Source of the DNA: CAYQLY01 sp964418605
GTDB lineage: Bacteria > Bacteroidota > Bacteroidia > Cytophagales > Cyclobacteriaceae
Reading direction: 5' to 3'
DNA length: 64,000 nucleotides
Assembly: GCA_964418605.1 (NCBI GenBank)
Contig: CAYQLY010000007.1
Location: 1-64,000 of the forward strand
In this document: in pieces, positions 32,814-41,648 of the stretch
Layout of the letters: the number at the start of each line of letters is the position of its first letter
Numbering within the stretch: the stretch's first letter is position 1
Program-made: the position numbers and the translations under genes
Notes under the pieces: generated by a model
Databases searched by the model: none
What the model saw: only the letters and a program-made list of their open reading frames with translations
What the model was told of the DNA's origin: nothing

Positions 32814-33662
32814 ATGGAAAAAATTGGAATCATCGGTGCAGGCACGATGGGTAGTGGAATTGCTCAGGTTGTTGCCTTGGCAAACTATAAGGTCACTATC
32901 TTTGATGCTGATCAACAAAAAATGGAACAGGCTATTCATTATATTGAACAGTCGCTTGATAAATTAATAACTCAAAAAAAAATAGTAGTTGATCAAAAAA
33001 CAACAGCCTTAAATAATTTATCAATAACTTCTGATAGTAAGGTATTGTCTTGCTCTGATTTAATTATTGAAGCCATTGTTGAGAAATTAGAAGTTAAAAA
33101 AACGCTTTTTCTAGAATTAGAAAAAATAGTCTCAGACCAAACTATTTTAGCAAGTAACACATCATCGATATCGATTACTAAAATTGCAAAAGGTCTTATA
33201 TGTCCAATGCGTGTGGCAGGATTGCATTTTTTTAATCCTGCACCATTAATGAAATTGGTAGAGGTTGTCAAGGGTATTGAAACATCTGAAAGTGTTATAC
33301 AACAATTAAAAAATTTTACACGTTCTCTTCACAAGACACCCATTGTGGCTAAAGATGCTCCTGGTTTTATTGTTAATAGGGTTGCTAGGCATTATTATGT
33401 GGAAAGTCTACGAATACTAGAGGAGAATGGAGCAACAATAGAAAATATAGATAAACTTGCGGAAGCATCTGGTTTTAAAATGGGTCCATTTAAATTGATG
33501 GATCTAATTGGAAATGATATTAACTATGCTGTTACAGAATCATTATTTCAGGCATTTAATTATGAGTCAAAATTTAGGCCAAGCCGAATTCAACAGCAAA
33601 AAGTTGATGCTGGCCATTTAGGCAGAAAAACAGGAAAAGGATTTTATGATTATCAGAGCTGA
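32814..33662 (+). CDS. 3-hydroxyacyl-CoA (3-hydroxybutyryl-CoA) dehydrogenase, 282 aa
   Basis: The Rossmann NAD-binding loop GAGTMGSGIAQVVALANY begins at residue 8. The catalytic region contains GLHFFNPAPLMKLVEVV with the active His and Glu typical of the family (His within LHFF), and the C-terminal domain contains DAPGFIVNRVARHYYVESLRI (in part) and the GHLGRKTGKGFYDY signature. It oxidises 3-hydroxyacyl-CoA with NAD+, in fatty acid or butyrate metabolism; the 282-residue length is that of the free-standing butyrate-type enzyme. It starts ten bases after pheS and overlaps the following gene by 17 bases. Confidence 0.93.
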   Translation: MEKIGIIGAGTMGSGIAQVVALANYKVTIFDADQQKMEQAIHYIEQSLDKLITQKKIVVDQKTTALNNLSITSDSKVLSCSDLIIEAIVEKLEVKKTLFLELEKIVSDQTILASNTSSISITKIAKGLICPMRVAGLHFFNPAPLMKLVEVVKGIETSESVIQQLKNFTRSLHKTPIVAKDAPGFIVNRVARHYYVESLRILEENGATIENIDKLAEASGFKMGPFKLMDLIGNDINYAVTESLFQAFNYESKFRPSRIQQQKVDAGHLGRKTGKGFYDYQS

Positions 33663-34518
33663 TTTTAAAACACATGTTTTTTTGATTGTATTGATTTTCT
33701 TATCTATTCATAATGGTATAAAAGCACAAATAGATAGTACTGATTTTATTTCCACTAAAATAGATAGTATTGAGCAAGATATTTTTTCCTCAAAAAGCCA
33801 ACTTGATGTAGAGGATCAGAAAAGAAAAAAAGTTCCTAAAAATTTCTATTTTGGATATAAAACCAGAAAAGGATATACAAAGACACGTAAAGGCAATGAT
33901 CAAATTATAGAACTTTTTAATTATCTCAAAACCTATCAAGAGCCTAATAAATATGTTCCTGATTTTTTTTGGATCGATCTAAAAGGAAAACAAATTAAAA
34001 AAAATGGCGATCTAAGTAAAATAGATAAACGCTACATCGGTATCTTGCATGGCCCTTACTTAAAAATGATTAATAAAGACACTGTAGAAATGGGAAGTTT
34101 TTATATAGGTGTTAAACATAAACGTTGGGAAGCATATAAGTCGGGATATATGTTAAAAGATAAGAAGAATTTTTATAAGGGGTGGCCTGCTGAAGCACAG
34201 TTAACTTATTACGATGTTCAACGAACCAAATTAAAGGAAGTTTTACCTATAGAGTTTGGCAAACTGGATGGCGATTATTTTAAATTTTATGAAAATGGAA
34301 CAGTAGGCATAGAGGGTCAATACAAAAATGGAATTAAAGTAGGGAAATGGATTGAATACTATTCTGTTAAGCGAAAACGAAAATCGGAAATACAATATAC
34401 TACTGATCCCTATAATAAAACCATTAAACCGTATAAGTTAAAAGAGTGGGATGAAAAGGGCAATCTCATATACGATTGGGAGCGTGAAAAAAATAAAAAA
34501 AAATCTAATTCTAATTAA
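33646..34518 (+). CDS. exported protein with MORN-like repeats, 290 aa
   Basis: A signal peptide covers about residues 10-28 (HVFLIVLIFLSIHNGIKAQ). The mature part has an Asp/Ser/Lys-rich region up to about residue 90, then YGFGYKTRKGYTKTRKG-type basic segments. Near residues 200-240 come repeated GDYFKFYENGTVGIEGQYKNG and VGKWIEYY units, which resemble MORN/toxin_YwqK-like repeats (G-x-W/Y-x-x-Y-x-x-G). The role is unknown; such exported proteins are common in Bacteroidota. It overlaps the hydroxyacyl-CoA dehydrogenase gene by 17 bases and precedes ribD by two, so it is within the same operon. Confidence 0.7.
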   Translation: MIIRADFKTHVFLIVLIFLSIHNGIKAQIDSTDFISTKIDSIEQDIFSSKSQLDVEDQKRKKVPKNFYFGYKTRKGYTKTRKGNDQIIELFNYLKTYQEPNKYVPDFFWIDLKGKQIKKNGDLSKIDKRYIGILHGPYLKMINKDTVEMGSFYIGVKHKRWEAYKSGYMLKDKKNFYKGWPAEAQLTYYDVQRTKLKEVLPIEFGKLDGDYFKFYENGTVGIEGQYKNGIKVGKWIEYYSVKRKRKSEIQYTTDPYNKTIKPYKLKEWDEKGNLIYDWEREKNKKKSNSN

Positions 34519-34520
34519 TC

Positions 34521-35555
34521 ATGTCTGGCGATCAGTTGTTTATGCGTCGTGCATTAGATCTGGCTAAATGTGGCTTGGGCTATGTTCGTCCTAATCCTAT
34601 GGTTGGATGTGTTATTGTCTATAATGATTTAATTATTGGAGAGGGTTATCATCAAAATTATGGACAAGCTCATGCTGAGGTTAATGCCGTTCAGTCAGTA
34701 GAAGATAAAAGCCTTATTTCTAAAAGCACATTTTATATAACGTTGGAGCCATGCGTACATTATGGCAAAACACCTCCTTGTATTGATTTAATTCTTCAAT
34801 ACCGTCCACAAAGAATAGTCGTTTGTAATAAAGATAGTAATCCTCTTGTTGGAGGTAAAGGTATACAAAGATTAAAAGATGCAGGTATTCAAGTTCAGCA
34901 AGGTGTATTGAATCAAGAAGGAAAAGTTTTAAATAAACGTTTTTTTACGTTTATGGAAAAAAAAAGACCTTTTATTATACTGAAATGGGCAGAGACAGCT
35001 GATGGATTTATTGCCAGAACAAATAATAACTCTAAGTGGATTAGTAATGAATTATCAAGAAAACTTGTTCACAAATGGCGAAGCGAAGAACATGGTATTA
35101 TTGTTGGTACAAATACAGCACAACACGATAATCCACAATTAAATATTCGGGATTGGGAAGGAAATAATCCGATCCGAATGGTTGTTGATCGAACATGCCG
35201 ACTTTCTCATCAACTTCATCTTTTTGATCAAAAACAACCGACATTATGTTATAATGAAATTAAAAATGAGTCGATTGATCTTATTCAATATATTAAGCTT
35301 GATTTTCATCAACCACTTATTCCTCAACTTGTCCAAAACTGGTATGAGCAGCGTATTCAGTCGGTGATAGTAGAAGGCGGAGCTTTTCTTTTACAGCAAT
35401 TTATAGACTCTGGTTGTTGGGATGAAATTAGGCAGTTTAAAAGTCAATCTTCTTTTTTTAAAAATGGAATTAAAGCACCGCTTATTCAAGGAAAGATAAT
35501 AGAAGAGCATATGATTAAACAAGATCGTTTAACTATTTATCATCCTGTTTATTAA
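34521..35555 (+). CDS. ribD: bifunctional riboflavin deaminase/reductase RibD, 344 aa
   Basis: The deaminase domain carries the zinc motif HAEVNAV and PCVHYGKTPPC. The reductase domain (from about residue 150) begins RPFIILKWAETADGFIA and includes SNELSRKLVHKWRSEEHGIIVGTNTA, in part, with the VVDRTCRL strand and VEGGAFLLQQFIDSG near the C-terminus. It deaminates and reduces the pyrimidine intermediate in riboflavin biosynthesis. Length is slightly under the usual 360-370 because of a compact reductase half. It is in the pheS-ribD run, separate from other rib genes in this window. Confidence 0.94.
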   Translation: MSGDQLFMRRALDLAKCGLGYVRPNPMVGCVIVYNDLIIGEGYHQNYGQAHAEVNAVQSVEDKSLISKSTFYITLEPCVHYGKTPPCIDLILQYRPQRIVVCNKDSNPLVGGKGIQRLKDAGIQVQQGVLNQEGKVLNKRFFTFMEKKRPFIILKWAETADGFIARTNNNSKWISNELSRKLVHKWRSEEHGIIVGTNTAQHDNPQLNIRDWEGNNPIRMVVDRTCRLSHQLHLFDQKQPTLCYNEIKNESIDLIQYIKLDFHQPLIPQLVQNWYEQRIQSVIVEGGAFLLQQFIDSGCWDEIRQFKSQSSFFKNGIKAPLIQGKIIEEHMIKQDRLTIYHPVY

Positions 35556-35578
35556 ATTAGGAAAAACTAAATAGTATC

Positions 35579-36058
35579 ATGTCTGAAACATTTCATATAC
35601 CTGAAATAGCCACTAAAAAAGAACGCTATGAAGCTTTGCTTGCACAATGGATTGCACTTATTCAACATGAAACCGATTGGATTGCTAATCTAGCTAATAC
35701 GGCTGCGGCTTTAAAACAAGCCATGCATTTTTTTTGGGTTGGATTTTATCTAGTAAAAGATAATCAATTAATTCTTGGTCCTTTTCAAGGCCCTGTGGCT
35801 TGTACACGTATACCATTTGATAAAGGCGTGTGTGGTGCTTGCTATCGTGAAAAAAAAACAATTATTGTTCCAGATGTAGAAAAATTTCCTGGACATATTG
35901 CCTGTAGCTCTCTTTCAAAATCAGAAATTGTTGTTCCTGGAATAAAAAACAATGCAGTTATTTTTGTACTTGATATCGATAGCGATCAACTCAATCAGTT
36001 TGATGAGATAGATCAATTTTATCTTGAAAAAATAACCACTAAGCTCCTTTATGTATAA
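35579..36058 (+). CDS. msrC: free methionine-(R)-sulfoxide reductase (GAF domain), 159 aa
   Basis: A GAF-domain protein with the fRMsr cysteines C75 (GPVACTRIPF), C85 (GVCGACYR) and C109 (HIACSSLSKS), in the family order. In E. coli the equivalent three cysteines do the catalysis and disulfide relay. It reduces free Met-R-SO in the cytoplasm with thioredoxin as donor. Length is normal. The start is 23 bases after ribD, and it overlaps the downstream sugar transferase gene by eight bases. The alternative, a GAF signalling protein, is unlikely given the three conserved Cys and the small size. Confidence 0.9.
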   Translation: MSETFHIPEIATKKERYEALLAQWIALIQHETDWIANLANTAAALKQAMHFFWVGFYLVKDNQLILGPFQGPVACTRIPFDKGVCGACYREKKTIIVPDVEKFPGHIACSSLSKSEIVVPGIKNNAVIFVLDIDSDQLNQFDEIDQFYLEKITTKLLYV

Positions 36059-36656
36059 ACTCTTTTTTAAACGAATTCTAGATGGTTTAGGTGCAATTAT
36101 GTTGCTTCTTTTGTTTTCTCCCATAATTGTTTTGATTATTCTCATTCAGCTTTTTCCAACAAAAGGCGCTGTTTTTTTCTTTCAAAAAAGACCTGGTTTG
36201 AATACAAAACCATTTACACTTATTAAGTTTCGAAATATGAATGAAAAAACAGATCAAAAGGGTGTATTACTCCCTGAGGAACAACGCATTACGCGAGTAG
36301 GAAAATTCTTGCGACGGACGAATATGGATGAGCTTCCTCAGCTTTTTAATGTACTTAAAGGTGATATGAGTTTAATTGGTCCAAGGCCACTTTTAATGGA
36401 TTACTTGCCATTGTATAATGAAACACAATTAAAAAGACATTCTGTAAAACCAGGTCTTACAGGTTGGGCACAAATTAATGGAGGGAACGATCTGCTTTGG
36501 GAAAAAAAATTTGATTATGATCTTGAATATGTAAAAAAAATATCTTTTTGCTTTGATCTAAAAATCATAGCATTGACCATTTGGAAAGTCTTATCCTTAC
36601 AAGGATTTAATACAGGAAAAAAAATTATGGAGAAATTTAATGGAACACAAATGTAG
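36051..36656 (+). CDS. small initiating sugar-phosphate transferase (PglC/WcaJ family), 201 aa
   Basis: A membrane re-entrant helix spans about residues 10-32 (ILDGLGAIMLLLLFSPIIVLI, in part). The conserved catalytic region FRNMNEKTDQKG, the Asp-Glu dyad in RTNMDELPQLFNVLKGDMSLIGPRPL, and KPGLTGWAQINGGNDLLW define the polyprenyl-phosphate sugar-phosphate transferase family. At 201 residues it is the small, PglC-like form without the four extra N-terminal spans of WcaJ. It would transfer a sugar-1-phosphate to undecaprenyl phosphate at the inner membrane. No glycosyltransferase cluster is beside it. Confidence 0.9.
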   Translation: MYKLFFKRILDGLGAIMLLLLFSPIIVLIILIQLFPTKGAVFFFQKRPGLNTKPFTLIKFRNMNEKTDQKGVLLPEEQRITRVGKFLRRTNMDELPQLFNVLKGDMSLIGPRPLLMDYLPLYNETQLKRHSVKPGLTGWAQINGGNDLLWEKKFDYDLEYVKKISFCFDLKIIALTIWKVLSLQGFNTGKKIMEKFNGTQM

Positions 36657-36688
36657 ATATTGGGATGTGTATGTTTTAATATCTTTTA

Positions 36689-37093
36689 TTATAATGCTCG
36701 TAAATTTTCTTCAATAAGAGGTTTTGTAATATATTTTACAACATAGTTGCTTTTTTGCGCACGTGAAATATCTGCTTCGTTATTAGAAGAGGTAAGCATG
36801 ACGATTTTGCAGTGTGTCTTGGTTTCAGTGCTTAATCGTGCAAACTCTTCTAAAAATTGGAATCCATCCATGAGTGGCATATCGATATCCAAAAAAATAA
36901 ATTCCGGAAGCATTTCTTTAGACCATTTGCTCACTCGTTCTATGTTGCGTAAGAATTCGATAGCACTTTTGGCACTTGTATGTGTAAAAATATATTCACA
37001 TAAATTGCATGATTCGATTATTTTTTGATTGATGAGATTATCGATTTCGTTATCATCGATTAGCATCAGAGAGATAAATTTTTTCTTACTCAT
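36689..37093 (-). CDS. single-domain response regulator, 134 aa
   Basis: It contains only a receiver domain. The acidic pair is in LIDDNEIDN (D13, D14), the phospho-accepting Asp is D69 in FLDIDMPLMDG, and the conserved Thr/Ser and Lys are in MLTSSNNEADIS and YITKPL. There is no output domain. Such stand-alone regulators in Cytophagales signal to other proteins, for example to a histidine kinase network or phosphorelay. No kinase lies next to it. A TAATTTTG sequence on the minus strand (37136-37129) resembles a -7 box but has no TTG at the right distance. Confidence 0.92.
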   Translation of the reverse strand: MSKKKFISLMLIDDNEIDNLINQKIIESCNLCEYIFTHTSAKSAIEFLRNIERVSKWSKEMLPEFIFLDIDMPLMDGFQFLEEFARLSTETKTHCKIVMLTSSNNEADISRAQKSNYVVKYITKPLIEENLRAL

Positions 37094-37278
37094 AACCTGG
37101 AAACTTTCCTACAAAATAGAAAAAAAAACAAAATTATAAAAACCTTTTTGATTAATTTGTTGAATTTTTTCTTAAAAAAACAAAAATATAGTTTATTTTT
37201 TGTTTTTATGTCTATTTAATCTACTATATATTGTTTTTTTATTTGATGAAGGATTAATAGAATATAGATTGCAGTGAG

Positions 37279-39087
37279 CTAAAAAGAGTTTTCTCCACGA
37301 AATTTTCGGAATCGTTTACGTGCATCCGAAGCATAAATACTATCAGGATAGTGCTCGTATAGATATTGATATAATGATGTGGCAGCATTGGTATCATGTA
37401 GGTTTTCTTCTGTTATTAGCGCTTGTAGGTAAACCGCATCATCTGTAATAGGTTTGTTTGGAAAGAGGCGAATGAGCTCTTGTAATGTTGTAAGCGCTTC
37501 TTCATATTTTCCTGTTCGTTGATAGATAATAGACTTTAGCCAGTACACACGTGCCATCAACGGATGAGTTGAAAATTGACTTTGAAAATAGTTTAGTTGG
37601 CCAAGGGCTTCTTGCCAGTTGAATTGAAAAATAAGCCAGTCTGCTTTAGCTACAATTTTGAGTGGTGTTTCTGATGAGTCAATTCCTATGGCTTCTTGTA
37701 TCATTAAACTTAGATCTAATGCATCGTTTGCTATCTCACGTGAAGTAGCTAATTTAAGAATAGAAAGTTGCCCCTGTGCTAATTTGAAATCACCTTGATA
37801 GTACCAAACCTTAGCGCTTTTTAATTTGGCTTCATGCCCTAGATTGGTATCGCCTTCTTCTTTATATACCTGGGTATAGAGTAAAGCAGCTTCGCCGGAT
37901 TCACCTTTAAGTAAATAAATATCTGCTAAAACAAGTTTCAATTGATTTTTAAAAACAATAGAAAATGGTGGTTTTATTATTGCTTTTTCAATCTGCTGAA
38001 TGGCTATATCGTAGTGTTTTAAATAACATGCCTTCAACCATGTTACACGTTTGATTAGTTCTGCTTGTGTAGTAAGTTCTATGTTCGAAGAGTTTAATAA
38101 TAAATGATCATAGGTTTCTACTAGTTTCACTATTTTTTTTTCATTAATAACAAGTTCTTGTTCAATTAGAGACTGTTCAATAAAAGCAAGTTCTAGTTCT
38201 GCATATAAACCTATCTCTTCTTTGGGATAGCATTTAACAATATATGTAAATATGGATACAGCATCTGTATATAATTTGTTTGTAGTTGCCTCTCTGCCTA
38301 ATTTTAATAATTCGGTCCCTTTTTCATTGAGACGTTTATCTAGCGCTTTAGCTATTAAAAAAGCTCTTGGTATATTATTTTTTTTAGTATAAAACCATAC
38401 TAAGAGTTGATCATAAAATGGTTTTGATGGATATTTTTGAGATTCAGTTAATAGGCTTTTTTCCAACTCATCCCATTTTTCTTCTTGGCTCATCCAATAG
38501 CTTAACATGTATTGAATGTAATCCAATGATGGTTTAGGTAAGTTAGAAAATTCGAAAAGCAAACCATTGATGTCTCGCTTATAAACATATACATTCATTA
38601 GTTCGGATGTATACAAGAATGAATTTCCTATTTTCTTTCGACTTTGAAGATAGAGGTGTTCCGCTTCTTCCAATAGACCTTGTTCTATCAAAGCATTGCC
38701 GGTTAATTTTGTTTTCCATTCATCATGCTCTACTTGATCTGTAAGTGATGAAATATATTTTTCAAACTCTTTTTTTTTGCCTTCTCGTTGTAAAAGAACT
38801 AAATAGTCGATGTTATAGGAGAGTATACCAGGGTTGTTTTTTATGCATTTTTTGATATACTTTTCAGCTGTTTTATAATCTTGAAGAGCAAAAAGTGTTT
38901 GGAGGTAATTTTTGTGAATTAAAGAAGTTGATGTTTCGTTTTTAATATATTTCTCATAGATTAGTTTTGCCTTTTCCCATTCCCCTTTATAAAAATAATC
39001 GTTGGCCAGATTAATATCTTGATATTGGCATTTTGCAGATAGAGAAAAAAAAATAATTCCTATTAAAATAAAAACAAATTTTCGCAT
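37279..39087 (-). CDS. exported tetratricopeptide-repeat protein, 602 aa
   Basis: A signal peptide (MRKFVFILIGIIFFSLSAKC) is followed by arrays of TPR-like helix pairs from about residue 25 to the C-terminus, for example NDYFYKGEWEKAKLIYEKYI, AIQQIEKAIIKPPFSI, and YEEALTTLQELIRLFPNKPI. The C-terminal end, with IYASDARKRFRKFRGENSF, resembles the BamD/YbgF-type TPR. It is predicted to be periplasmic. The role is unknown; TPR proteins of this size in Bacteroidota are often scaffolds in envelope assembly. It follows the 675-aa TPR gene by eight bases on the same strand, so they form an operon. Confidence 0.82.
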   Translation of the reverse strand: MRKFVFILIGIIFFSLSAKCQYQDINLANDYFYKGEWEKAKLIYEKYIKNETSTSLIHKNYLQTLFALQDYKTAEKYIKKCIKNNPGILSYNIDYLVLLQREGKKKEFEKYISSLTDQVEHDEWKTKLTGNALIEQGLLEEAEHLYLQSRKKIGNSFLYTSELMNVYVYKRDINGLLFEFSNLPKPSLDYIQYMLSYWMSQEEKWDELEKSLLTESQKYPSKPFYDQLLVWFYTKKNNIPRAFLIAKALDKRLNEKGTELLKLGREATTNKLYTDAVSIFTYIVKCYPKEEIGLYAELELAFIEQSLIEQELVINEKKIVKLVETYDHLLLNSSNIELTTQAELIKRVTWLKACYLKHYDIAIQQIEKAIIKPPFSIVFKNQLKLVLADIYLLKGESGEAALLYTQVYKEEGDTNLGHEAKLKSAKVWYYQGDFKLAQGQLSILKLATSREIANDALDLSLMIQEAIGIDSSETPLKIVAKADWLIFQFNWQEALGQLNYFQSQFSTHPLMARVYWLKSIIYQRTGKYEEALTTLQELIRLFPNKPITDDAVYLQALITEENLHDTNAATSLYQYLYEHYPDSIYASDARKRFRKFRGENSF

Positions 39088-39095
39088 GGAAAATA

Positions 39096-41123
39096 TTAGG
39101 GATGAATATCAAATAGGCAGTAGGCTAATTTTTTCCCAGTCTCTTCATTGGGTTCTATTGGAAGTGAAGAACGAGAAATATATGTTTCTCCAGTATTTGA
39201 TATAACTTCATAGTAGATCATTTTTTGTTTTTTTGAATTTTTTGGGAAACTTATATTTACAACAGCCGCGTCTGAATCCGTAGACCAATCTATTCGACAA
39301 TTTTTTAAATCAGTAATAATTTGTTGTTCAGATTCTGTTAAATTTTTAGTAGATATATTTAATTTAAATTTCATGCGAAGCGAAGAAAAAGGAACTAGCT
39401 GAGGATAAGTTTTGTAAAAATTAAGTAGATGAGATTGGTAAGAGCGTGGATTATTTGTTTCTTCGGCAATCTCTGCTAATGTTTCATAAATCCGCGCTAA
39501 AAAAAGTTTTTCATAAGTAGGATCTAAGTTCTCATTTTGCAATATACTTTCTAATTCTTTTTTTGCCTCTTGCTCATAACCCTGTCCCGCTAATAGTTTA
39601 GCTATAAAATACCGATAATATTTGGCTACTTTTTTCCTCGGATCTGTTTTAATAAGTGTTCGAAATTTTTTTAAGAAGAAATCCGGATTAAAATCTCGAA
39701 TTAAAAACCATACTTCATCAAACGTGGAAAGACTTTCTGAAGAAAACAATCGGTACGTTACCATTTCACGCTCTGGGTTTGTCGCAAATCCATTAGCCAG
39801 AGCCAATTGAAGTATATATTTATCAACGAGTAAGCCAGGCATTTGACGAAGAGCTGTACCGCTTAGCCAATAAGGATCATGTTCAAATCGTAGCGCTTTC
39901 AGTTGGCGGTCTTTATTAGCATATTTTAATAACATGACCATCGTATTATATTGCTCAGGTATCCATGTTGTTCCAATATGAAGTTCCTCAAATTTTCCTG
40001 CTTTTTCAACATGTTCAAGACTTGATTTTGTATCGCCAGCATAAAAATAAGATCGAGCTAAAGCCAATTGATGCCATCCATATCCAGGTGTAGAGCCTTG
40101 TGCACTAATGATGCTTTCTAACATACCAATTGATTCTTGTGGTTTGCCTTTGTATATATCTATGATTGAAAGCATGTAATTTGATTCTTTGATACGTTTA
40201 TCTGTAGAAGGTTCTTTTTGCTGTGCTTTTTTGAAATAATATTCTGCATTAGCTATTTCTGCATTAGATAGTTTAAAATGCCCATAGTTGTTATCTGGAA
40301 AATATGTTTTTTCCATCAGTCGTTGATAATAATATTCTGCGGAATCGATTTGAAAAGAATACGAATAAATAAGTGCTTTGTAGTGAAAAATGCTATACAA
40401 ATCATCTTCAATAAAGTTAGGATAAAAAATACGTCTATTCAAGACCAAGTTTTTTTGATAGCGTAAAATAGCTGAATCTAAATAAAGAAGAGCAATGGAG
40501 TCATTTTCACGGATAGAGTTTTTTAGAAAAGGATATTTAGCTTCCGTGTGCATTCGGTTGCGATGGTAAATCCATGAAATGGTATATAATGAACCAATAT
40601 AATATTCTTTTTGTAAATTTTTATTTTTCAAATTAAGCATGATCTCTAATGCTTTGTCTGACTCCTCCATGTCGCTATAGCATTGTTCGAGTAAATAACT
40701 GATCATGCAAAAATCTTCTTGATACCGATACGATTGAAAATAGTTGGTGAAATCAGCTGATCGAGTTTTGAGTTTACTGTTATAATCTTTTTCAAGCAAA
40801 CGACGGGCTTTTTCAAGAGGTTTGGTGGCAAGGCGATAACCTATTTTATCTTCGGCATGAAAATACTTATACGCCCCTTCATATAAATACCCGACATAAT
40901 AGGTGCTGTCTTTATGTATGAATGTTTTTGATTTTTTTAAGCCGTCTTTATCAAAATACCATAGTGTTTCACGCTCTTTATCAATAGCCTGGCGCTTCGG
41001 ACTTTTGGATTGATCAATGGGATACATCAAGGATGATTGTGCATATACCTCTGTATACAAAAAACAAAGTATGCTTAGGCTTCCTATACTGATAAAATAA
41101 CGAAAAATAAACATATGCCTCAT
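39096..41123 (-). CDS. exported tetratricopeptide-repeat-like protein, about 675 aa
   Basis: I take the start at 41123 (MRHMFIFRYFISIGSLSILC), because the earlier ATG at 41144 adds only a few residues before the signal peptide; a third possibility is 41114. The mature protein is helical, with TPR-like segments (AEIANAEYYFKKAQQKEPST, GDTKSSLEHVEKAGKFEELH, EQEAKKELESILQNENLD) and a beta-rich C-terminal 100 residues (VVNISFPKNSKKQKMIYYEVI, in part). No catalytic motif is seen. Together with the downstream 602-aa protein it looks like a periplasmic scaffold pair. The function is unknown. Confidence 0.8.
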   Translation of the reverse strand: MRHMFIFRYFISIGSLSILCFLYTEVYAQSSLMYPIDQSKSPKRQAIDKERETLWYFDKDGLKKSKTFIHKDSTYYVGYLYEGAYKYFHAEDKIGYRLATKPLEKARRLLEKDYNSKLKTRSADFTNYFQSYRYQEDFCMISYLLEQCYSDMEESDKALEIMLNLKNKNLQKEYYIGSLYTISWIYHRNRMHTEAKYPFLKNSIRENDSIALLYLDSAILRYQKNLVLNRRIFYPNFIEDDLYSIFHYKALIYSYSFQIDSAEYYYQRLMEKTYFPDNNYGHFKLSNAEIANAEYYFKKAQQKEPSTDKRIKESNYMLSIIDIYKGKPQESIGMLESIISAQGSTPGYGWHQLALARSYFYAGDTKSSLEHVEKAGKFEELHIGTTWIPEQYNTMVMLLKYANKDRQLKALRFEHDPYWLSGTALRQMPGLLVDKYILQLALANGFATNPEREMVTYRLFSSESLSTFDEVWFLIRDFNPDFFLKKFRTLIKTDPRKKVAKYYRYFIAKLLAGQGYEQEAKKELESILQNENLDPTYEKLFLARIYETLAEIAEETNNPRSYQSHLLNFYKTYPQLVPFSSLRMKFKLNISTKNLTESEQQIITDLKNCRIDWSTDSDAAVVNISFPKNSKKQKMIYYEVISNTGETYISRSSLPIEPNEETGKKLAYCLFDIHP

Positions 41124-41318
41124 ATCTTTACAATTATACAACATTATCGTATAGGCTTAAGCAACAAATAATTGCCTTTTCATACCCAACTAAATAGTAC
41201 TTAATATCACTACTTCGTCAATCAACTCTTGTTCTCAAAATAGGATAAAATATAAAAATAATTATATAAAAAAATAATTAAAAATTTATAAATCTATATA
41301 ATTTATTGTATAAAAAAT

Positions 41319-41348
41319 TGTATTATTTTATTTTTTTACATAGTTTTG
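41319..41348 (+). promoter_or_regulatory. predicted promoter of the 59-aa RiPP precursor gene
   Basis: TTG (41319-41321), 19 bases, TAGTTTTG (41341-41348): an exact fit to the Bacteroidota TTG-N19..20-TAnnTTTG consensus. The -7 box ends 20 bases before the ATG, so the leader is short. Confidence 0.75.
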
Positions 41349-41368
41349 CATAACTAAACTAAATTTTT

Positions 41369-41548
41369 ATGAAAACTACATTAAAACTAAACAAATCAAC
41401 AATTCTTACATTGGGTAAAAATGCATTGAAAGGGGGGTATGGCCCTACTTGGGAGACCCGTGGTCCTAGCGGCTGCCATACTTGCTTGAAAGATTGTCCA
41501 ATGCCTACTGTATCAAGTAGTGACCTTGAAGACTGTAATTTAAAATAG
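41369..41548 (+). CDS. lanthipeptide-like RiPP precursor peptide, 59 aa
   Basis: The leader MKTTLKLNKSTILTLGKNAL is followed by KGG. It has the features of Bacteroidota class I lanthipeptide-type precursors: a basic start, LKLNKxTI, a helix-forming stretch and a GG-type cleavage site. The core holds four Cys and many Ser/Thr (SGCHTCLKDCPMPT, then SSS and a last Cys near the end). It shares the leader pattern and the S-x-C-H-x-C...C-P core with the 54-aa peptide at 53668-53832. It has its own promoter and terminator. No LanB/LanC, peptidase or transporter gene is near. Modification by enzymes elsewhere in the genome is inferred, not seen. Confidence 0.7.
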   Translation: MKTTLKLNKSTILTLGKNALKGGYGPTWETRGPSGCHTCLKDCPMPTVSSSDLEDCNLK

Positions 41549-41611
41549 ATTAGACAATTATAGTGTTTGCTTTATACTAGTAAATCTATGTCGATTACAA
41601 TGGTCAAAATT

Positions 41612-41647
41612 ATATCAATCGGTTCTATTTTATGAACCGATTGATAT
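41612..41647. terminator. bidirectional terminator between RiPP gene and moxR
   Basis: A perfect 14-bp stem (41612-41625 with 41634-41647, loop of eight) ends in TTTTATTTA on the + strand. It separates the 59-aa peptide gene from the convergent moxR gene, which stops at 41649. Confidence 0.8.
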
Positions 41648-41648
41648 T

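Noticed and set aside
36655..36684. Terminator after the sugar transferase gene
   Set aside because: Only a 7-bp AT-rich stem with a 16-base loop (AGATATT/AATATCT); too weak to call.
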